From assembly GCA_910589315.1 (NCBI GenBank), contig CAJUTB010000025.1, positions 1 to 35,272 of the forward strand: DNA of 35,272 nucleotides, read 5' to 3'. Shown one piece after another: positions 31,589 to 35,272 of this stretch. Both the position numbers and the translations under genes were made by a program. The stretch is from an uncultured Oscillibacter sp. (GTDB taxonomy: Bacteria > Bacillota > Clostridia > Oscillospirales > Oscillospiraceae). The notes below the pieces were generated by a model. It was not told the origin of the DNA. It was given only the letters and a program-made list of their open reading frames with translations, and did not search any database. The stretch's first letter is position 1. Every line of letters starts with the position of its first letter.

Positions 31589-32299
31589 TTGCTTTGGCTG
31601 AAAATTGTGCTGGGGATTGTGCTGGTTCTGGCGATACTGCTGGTTTTGCTGTGCCGGACGCGGGTAGGCGTATACGCCGCTTATGACGGCGCGTCGCTGA
31701 TACTGAATGCAAAAATCGGTTTGCTGACGCTGCACATCCTGCCGCAAAAGGAGAAACCGAAGCAAGAAAAAAAGCCAAAAAAAGAGAAGAAGACCAAGAA
31801 GCCGGCGGAAAGGACGGCGAAGAAATCTCCGAAAAAGTCCCGCCTGCCGGTTACGCTTGCGGATATACGAGACGCCGTTCAAACGCTCTGGCCGCCTTTG
31901 AAACGAGCCTTGGGCCGTACGCGGAGAGGCATCCGAATCGACCCGCTGCGGCTGTCGCTGACGCTGGGCGGACAGCCGGACCCTCCCGGGGCGGCGGAAC
32001 GGTATGGGTACTTGCAAGCCGCCGTTTGGACCGGAATGCCCGTTCTGGAAAAGCTGCTGGATATCCGGGAACCGCATCTGCATACCGGGGTGGATTTTGA
32101 AGCCTCCGCCCCGGCGGCAGAGGGAGAGGTTGGTATCAGCATCCGCATCGGCACGCTGCTGGGTGTGGGACTTGGCGTTGGATTTCCGGCTCTGCGGTGG
32201 TTTTTGAAGTTCCGGAAGGTATGCCGGCAGCGGGAAACGCAGGCGGCAAAGGAAGCGGCTGTGCAAAAGCCGGAGGAAACCACGGCAAAACCGGCGTGA
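31589..32299 (+). CDS. DUF2953 family membrane-anchored protein
   Basis: A 236-residue protein with one N-terminal helix (LKIVLGIVLVLAILLVLLC), then RVGVYAAYDGASLILNAKIGLLTLHILP, a long lysine-rich stretch (about residues 53-85) and a C-terminal domain. This pattern, next to ytfJ in sporulating Firmicutes, is that of DUF2953, whose function is unknown. The start is TTG at 31589 behind AGGAGG. Its place between scpB and ytfJ is conserved in many Clostridia; a role linked to sporulation is suggested by ytfJ but unproven. Confidence -1.
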   Translation: MLWLKIVLGIVLVLAILLVLLCRTRVGVYAAYDGASLILNAKIGLLTLHILPQKEKPKQEKKPKKEKKTKKPAERTAKKSPKKSRLPVTLADIRDAVQTLWPPLKRALGRTRRGIRIDPLRLSLTLGGQPDPPGAAERYGYLQAAVWTGMPVLEKLLDIREPHLHTGVDFEASAPAAEGEVGISIRIGTLLGVGLGVGFPALRWFLKFRKVCRQRETQAAKEAAVQKPEETTAKPA

Positions 32300-32343
32300 T
32301 AGGAAAACAATACACAATGCGAGTGCAGGAAAGGACGAACAGC

Positions 32344-32757
32344 ATGGAAAACACGATGGACAACAAAAACACGGTCAGCAGCCTGATGCATACGGCGTTG
32401 GACAAGATCCGCGAGATGGCGGACACCAATACGATTGTAGGCCAGCCCATTACCACGCCCGACGGCGTGACGCTGATTCCAATTTCCAAGCTGAGCTTTG
32501 GATTTGGCGGCGGAAGCGGCGGCGGGGATTACGTCAAGTCAACGAAGGGCGACAGGAACGGCTTTGGCGGCGGCGGCGCGGCAGGGGTTAAAATCGACCC
32601 GGTGGCCTTCCTGGTGATCAAGGACGGCATCACGCGGGTTTTGCCGGTAGCGGTGCCTCCGGCGTCTACGGTAGACCGGATTGTGGAGATGGCCCCGGAT
32701 ATCATGGATAAAGTCGAAAAATATTTTGACAAGAAAAAAGGAACGGAAACGCTCTAA
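32344..32757 (+). CDS. ytfJ: GerW/YtfJ family sporulation protein
   Basis: A 137-residue soluble protein. Family features include LMHTALDKIREMADTNTIVG, PDGVTLIPISKLSFGFGGG, a glycine-rich middle (about 60-85, GGGSGGG and FGGGGAAG) and DPVAFLVIKDG with a C-terminal helix. YtfJ (GerW) is a spore-related protein needed for efficient spore germination in Bacillus. The ATG at 32344 follows AAAGGA by about 10 nt; an in-frame ATG at 32317 has no good ribosome site. Together with spo0A elsewhere in the window it supports a spore-forming host. Confidence -1.
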   Translation: MENTMDNKNTVSSLMHTALDKIREMADTNTIVGQPITTPDGVTLIPISKLSFGFGGGSGGGDYVKSTKGDRNGFGGGGAAGVKIDPVAFLVIKDGITRVLPVAVPPASTVDRIVEMAPDIMDKVEKYFDKKKGTETL

Positions 32758-32803
32758 ACTGGGTATACTAGCATCATTGCTGACCAAATTGAGGTGATGA
32801 TGC

Positions 32804-33895
32804 TTGTCAAAAGGAATTCAGCGCGCGGCGGCGGCGTGGCTTCTGACGCTGTGCCTGCTGCCGGGCCGGGCGGCGGCGGTTGGAACGTCCGCAGCGGCCG
32901 CAATCCTGATGGACGTGGAGAGCGGGCGGGTGTTATATGAGCAGAACGCCGACGCCCGGATGAAAATTGCCAGCACGACGAAAATTCTGACGGCACTGGT
33001 GGCGATTCGGGAGGGAAACCTGTCGGATGTGGTCACGGTGTCCCGGAAAGCGGCGTATACGGAAGGCTCCTCCATGTACCTGAAGGAAGGAGAACAGCAG
33101 ACGCTGGAAACGCTGCTCTACGGCCTGATGCTGTGTTCGGGCAACGACGCGGCGGTAGCCATTGCGGAACATATCAGCGGCAGTACGGCCGGTTTTGCCC
33201 GCCGGATGAACGAGACGGCCCAGGAAATCGGCATGGAGAACTCGTCTTTCGCAAATCCCAACGGCCTGGACCATGAACAGCACTATTCCACGGCCAGGGA
33301 CATGGCGCGTCTGGCGTGCGAGGCGGTGCAAAACGAGACGCTGGTGCGGATTGTATCCACCCGGAGCGTTACCGCCGGCGGGCGGACGATGACAAATCAC
33401 AACAAGCTGCTGGGCTACATGGACGGCTGCATTGGCCTGAAAACCGGTTATACCCGTGCGTCCGGCCGGACGCTGGTGAGCTGCGTGGAACGGAACGGAC
33501 AGCGTTTGGTGGCGGTGACGCTTCAGGACGGCAACGACTGGGCGGATCATCAGAGTCTTTTCGAGTATGGCTTTTCGACATACCCGGCGGCGCGTCCCGC
33601 GATTTTGGGCCGCACGGCGGGGGAGGCCCCCGTACTGGGCGGAATCAGCAAAACGGTGCGCCTTGTGGCGGCGAACAGCTTTGCGTGGCCCCTGGCGTCG
33701 GGAGAACAGCTGGAATCGGAAATACGGCTGGACCAGCCGCTGGCCGCGCCTCTGGCCGCCGGAACGCGGGTAGGGCGGATGGTGTTCCGCCTGAACGGAA
33801 CCGAGGTTGGACAGGTGAATCTGCTGTGCGGCGAAACGGTTCTGCCGGAGATAGAGTCCGCGCTGAGCGTGCTGAAGCGGGCAAAAAAGCGGTAG
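32804..33895 (+). CDS. dacF: D-alanyl-D-alanine carboxypeptidase, DacF-like (low-molecular-weight PBP)
   Basis: A 363-residue exported protein with a signal sequence (residues 1-25, ending AAA) and the three PBP active-site motifs: SxxK at IASTTKILTAL (S57-K60), SxN at CSGNDAA (S112-N114) and KTG at GLKTGYTRASG (K213-G215). These trim the terminal D-Ala of peptidoglycan stem peptides. A C-terminal domain (about 265-363) fits the PBP5 type, but there is no clear membrane-anchor helix at the very end. The start TTG at 32804 follows GAGGTGA. Its neighbours (ytfJ, scpAB) and the absence of spmA/spmB in between are typical of some Clostridia. Confidence -1.
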   Translation: MSKGIQRAAAAWLLTLCLLPGRAAAVGTSAAAAILMDVESGRVLYEQNADARMKIASTTKILTALVAIREGNLSDVVTVSRKAAYTEGSSMYLKEGEQQTLETLLYGLMLCSGNDAAVAIAEHISGSTAGFARRMNETAQEIGMENSSFANPNGLDHEQHYSTARDMARLACEAVQNETLVRIVSTRSVTAGGRTMTNHNKLLGYMDGCIGLKTGYTRASGRTLVSCVERNGQRLVAVTLQDGNDWADHQSLFEYGFSTYPAARPAILGRTAGEAPVLGGISKTVRLVAANSFAWPLASGEQLESEIRLDQPLAAPLAAGTRVGRMVFRLNGTEVGQVNLLCGETVLPEIESALSVLKRAKKR

Positions 33896-33933
33896 AGGAC
33901 GGGACTTTTACCGCACATAGCGGAAAGACGAAC

Positions 33934-33954
33934 GGGCCGGGAGTTTCCCGGCCC
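33934..33954 (+). other. Hairpin between dacF and the pseudouridine synthase gene
   Basis: A 9-bp perfect stem (GGGCCGGGA, 33934-33942, with 33946-33954) and a 3-nt loop. No T-run follows, so it may stabilise or only partly stop the transcript before the next gene. Confidence -1.
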
Positions 33955-33974
33955 TTGCGGAGAGAGGGGCATGG

Positions 33975-34685
33975 ATGGAAGAACGCCTGCAAAAGCTGCT
34001 GTCGGCGGCGGGGGTCTGCTCCCGTCGGACGGCGGAGACGTACATTACCGCCGGACGCGTAACGGTAAACGGCGAAAGAGCTTTTCTCGGACAGCGGGCC
34101 GACCCGGAGCGGGATGACGTCCGTCTGGACGGCAAGCCGCTCGCGCCAAAGGAAACGCCGGCGTATATCCTCTTAAATAAACCGCGGGGCTATGTGACCA
34201 CCCTTTCCGACGAAAAGGGACGAAAAACGGTGGCGGACCTTGTAAAGGACTGCGGCGCAAGGGTTTACCCCGTCGGACGTCTGGACCTGGACTCCGAGGG
34301 CCTGCTTCTGCTGACCAACGACGGCGAACTTACGCAGCGTCTGCTGCATCCCCGCTACGAGACGCCGAAGGTTTACCACGTCTGGGTAGAGGGGGAGACC
34401 GATAAGGCGGCGGAACGGCTCGGCCGGGTCACAGACCTGGAGGGCGAACCCATCCGCCCCGCCCGCGTGCGCTTTCTGGGACAGGAGGACGGCGGCGTAT
34501 GTAAACTCTCCGTCACCATCCACGAGGGCAAAAACCGGCAGGTGCGCCGGATGTGCGCAGCCTGCGGTCTGAACGTGCGGCGGCTGCGCCGGGTGGGGGA
34601 ACATTCCCTGTCCCTGGGCCGCCTGCGGAGCGGCCAGTGGCGGTACTTAACCCCGGCGGAGGTCCGGGAGCTGAAAGAAAATTGA
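33975..34685 (+). CDS. rluB: Pseudouridine synthase, RsuA/RluB family
   Basis: A 236-residue enzyme that turns a uridine of rRNA into pseudouridine. An N-terminal S4 RNA-binding domain (about 1-60, LQKLLSAAGVCSRRTAETYI) is followed by the catalytic domain with YILLNKPRGYVTT, the catalytic aspartate D104 in VGRLDLDSEGLLLLTNDG and EGKNRQVRRMCAACG near the end. It is the RsuA/RluB/RluE group; 23S (RluB) is more likely than 16S because of the neighbouring genes, but this is not proven. The ATG at 33975 follows GAGGGG. It is the last gene of the operon. Confidence -1.
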   Translation: MEERLQKLLSAAGVCSRRTAETYITAGRVTVNGERAFLGQRADPERDDVRLDGKPLAPKETPAYILLNKPRGYVTTLSDEKGRKTVADLVKDCGARVYPVGRLDLDSEGLLLLTNDGELTQRLLHPRYETPKVYHVWVEGETDKAAERLGRVTDLEGEPIRPARVRFLGQEDGGVCKLSVTIHEGKNRQVRRMCAACGLNVRRLRRVGEHSLSLGRLRSGQWRYLTPAEVRELKEN

Positions 34686-34688
34686 CCG

Positions 34689-34720
34689 GAGTGTGAAACT
34701 TAGGCGTTCACACTCTGAAA
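34689..34720 (+). terminator. Terminator-like hairpin after the rluB gene
   Basis: GAGTGTGAA (34689-34697) pairs with TTCACACTC (34707-34715) around a 9-nt loop. It is followed by TGAAAATTTG, a weak run. It would end the seven-gene operon ahead of the RNA promoter. Confidence -1.
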
Positions 34721-34738
34721 ATTTGTATACGGTATATA

Positions 34739-34767
34739 TTGTATATTTATCAATCCTGTGCTATACT
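34739..34767 (+). promoter_or_regulatory. Promoter of the 3' structured RNA
   Basis: TTGTAT (34739-34744), 17-nt spacer, TATACT (34762-34767) with an upstream TG (TGC) as extended -10. Transcription would start about 34774-34776, exactly where the base composition turns from AT-rich to GC-rich. Confidence -1.
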
Positions 34768-34773
34768 ATACAA

Positions 34774-35272
34774 GAGCTAAGCGGCGGCGCAGTATTCTAG
34801 TCAGATCTGCCGTTTCCTAAGGAGGGCCTAAAAATCCTCTGAAGGGCACATCGATGAAACCCGTGGTGCCTGCTTGATACGCCCAGTTTTGGGTGGGTGC
34901 TGGGGGGAAGCGCGCTTGGCGCGCTTGCGGATTCAGGGCGCTTTCCAATGGCATGGTCAATCCGACCCTGTTTCCGTGGAGACCTGTTCTTGTGCATGGA
35001 CGTACTCCCATCGTGGTATTTCCGGCCCGTGTACGAAGCAGATTGTGAACCTGCAATGCGGTGCATCGGTCCTTTCGGGCCGTAACGCTGTGTGCAGCCG
35101 TAGCCTGCCTTGCGTGGGGCGGGTGGATTTGGGAACTACGCGGCGTTCGCCCCGGCCAGGGCGGAGCCGTGATCGCCCTTTGAAACCCGTTCTGCAAAAG
35201 AGGCTAAAGAAACGGATGGACTGTGGTGGAAATCACCTAGGCTGTCCTGACGGGGCAGAAAAAGGATTGCAG
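34774..35272 (+). ncRNA. Large structured non-coding RNA, family unknown (3' end outside window)
   Basis: About 500 nt of GC-rich sequence follows a good promoter and holds no credible protein gene. Local hairpins are abundant: CCCA-GTTT-TGGG (34882-34893), AAGCGCGC-TTG-GCGCGCTT (34908-34926, perfect), CGGTCC-TTTC-GGGCCG (35067-35082, one G-U pair), AGGGCG...CGCCCT (35158-35179) and GCAG...CTGC near 35039-35054. Single-stranded purine-rich joints such as GATGAAACCCG and AGGCTAAAGAAACGG lie between them. This is the look of a large structured RNA. I do not see the core motifs of RNase P RNA (GAGGAAAGTCC), tmRNA, SRP RNA (GGAAGGAAGCAGC) or rRNA. OLE, raiA or another large Firmicutes RNA class remains possible. 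Open frames here (for example minus 34817-35197) lack ribosome sites and protein-like composition. Confidence -1.

Noticed and set aside
35130..35175. AACTACGC followed by a stop, resembling a tmRNA tag (N-Y-A)
   Set aside because: The frame reads on to a proline end and does not finish in the usual LAA or VAA; no tmRNA-like tRNA end or conserved start is seen.
34817..35197. 126-residue minus-strand frame in the 3' RNA region
   Set aside because: No ribosome site, no promoter in that direction, P/R/T-rich composition; the region is better explained by a plus-strand structured RNA.
34739..35272. Group II intron 5' region
   Set aside because: No GTGYG start, no domain V motif and no reverse transcriptase frame visible; the promoter directly ahead speaks for an independent RNA.
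1..35272. CRISPR arrays, tRNA genes, intact transposases
   Set aside because: I saw no regularly spaced repeats, no tRNA cloverleaf-like sequence and no transposase frame in the window.

Overview
The window reads as chromosomal DNA of a GC-rich, spore-forming anaerobic Clostridia member, most likely an Oscillospiraceae-type gut Firmicute. The reasons are a Spo0A response regulator, a YtfJ/GerW sporulation protein, a DacF-type carboxypeptidase, ScpA/ScpB, an electron-bifurcating NfnAB pair, a type-3 (archaeal-like) prolyl-tRNA synthetase, strong AGGAGG ribosome sites and SigA-type promoters with 17-nt spacers. The species assignment is inference from gene content only.

Layout. 1-4.1 kb: the 3' end of a FtsX/MacB-type permease gene, then on the minus strand a three-gene ABC exporter operon (55-aa membrane protein, ATPase, permease) behind a MerR-type promoter with a 19-nt spacer. 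4.1-5.1 kb: a decayed region with a perfect 22-bp palindrome, a truncated ParM-like plasmid/ICE segregation gene and a frameshifted unknown gene. 5.1-10.7 kb: an aldo/keto reductase and a sensory block, consisting of a membrane chemoreceptor on the minus strand and, on the plus strand, a FIST-domain sensor with a soluble methyl-accepting protein under a consensus promoter. 10.7-13.6 kb: amylosucrase and a PfkB sugar kinase in a two-gene operon. 13.6-16.3 kb: a SMI1/KNR4-like protein, then a PadR regulator with a DUF2812 membrane protein behind a large inverted-repeat operator. 16.3-19.1 kb: spo0A with two 0A-box-like sites upstream, and proS. 19.3-22.2 kb: a GH36 alpha-galactosidase and a YczE/YitT-type membrane protein. 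22.3-26.8 kb: divergent cca and murC, then a ProX-like editing protein, two small unknown proteins and a cytidine-deaminase-family protein. 26.8-29.1 kb: nfnA-nfnB with a Rex-like site on the promoter. 29.4-34.7 kb: an operon of M50 protease, scpA, scpB, DUF2953, ytfJ, dacF and an RsuA/RluB-family pseudouridine synthase. 34.7 kb to the end: a promoter followed by about 500 nt of GC-rich, hairpin-rich sequence with no credible gene, which I read as the 5' part of a large structured non-coding RNA.

How the parts could work together. Alpha-galactosidase would free sucrose from raffinose-type sugars. Amylosucrase would split sucrose into glucan and fructose, and the PfkB kinase would phosphorylate the fructose; no transporter is in the window. 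The prolyl-tRNA synthetase lacks the editing insertion, and the ProX-like protein could supply editing in trans. The FIST protein and the soluble methyl-accepting protein look like one cytoplasmic sensor split over two genes. The most unusual items are the 3' structured RNA, the MerR-type exporter promoter with its 55-aa first gene, the FIST/MCP pair and the PadR operator.
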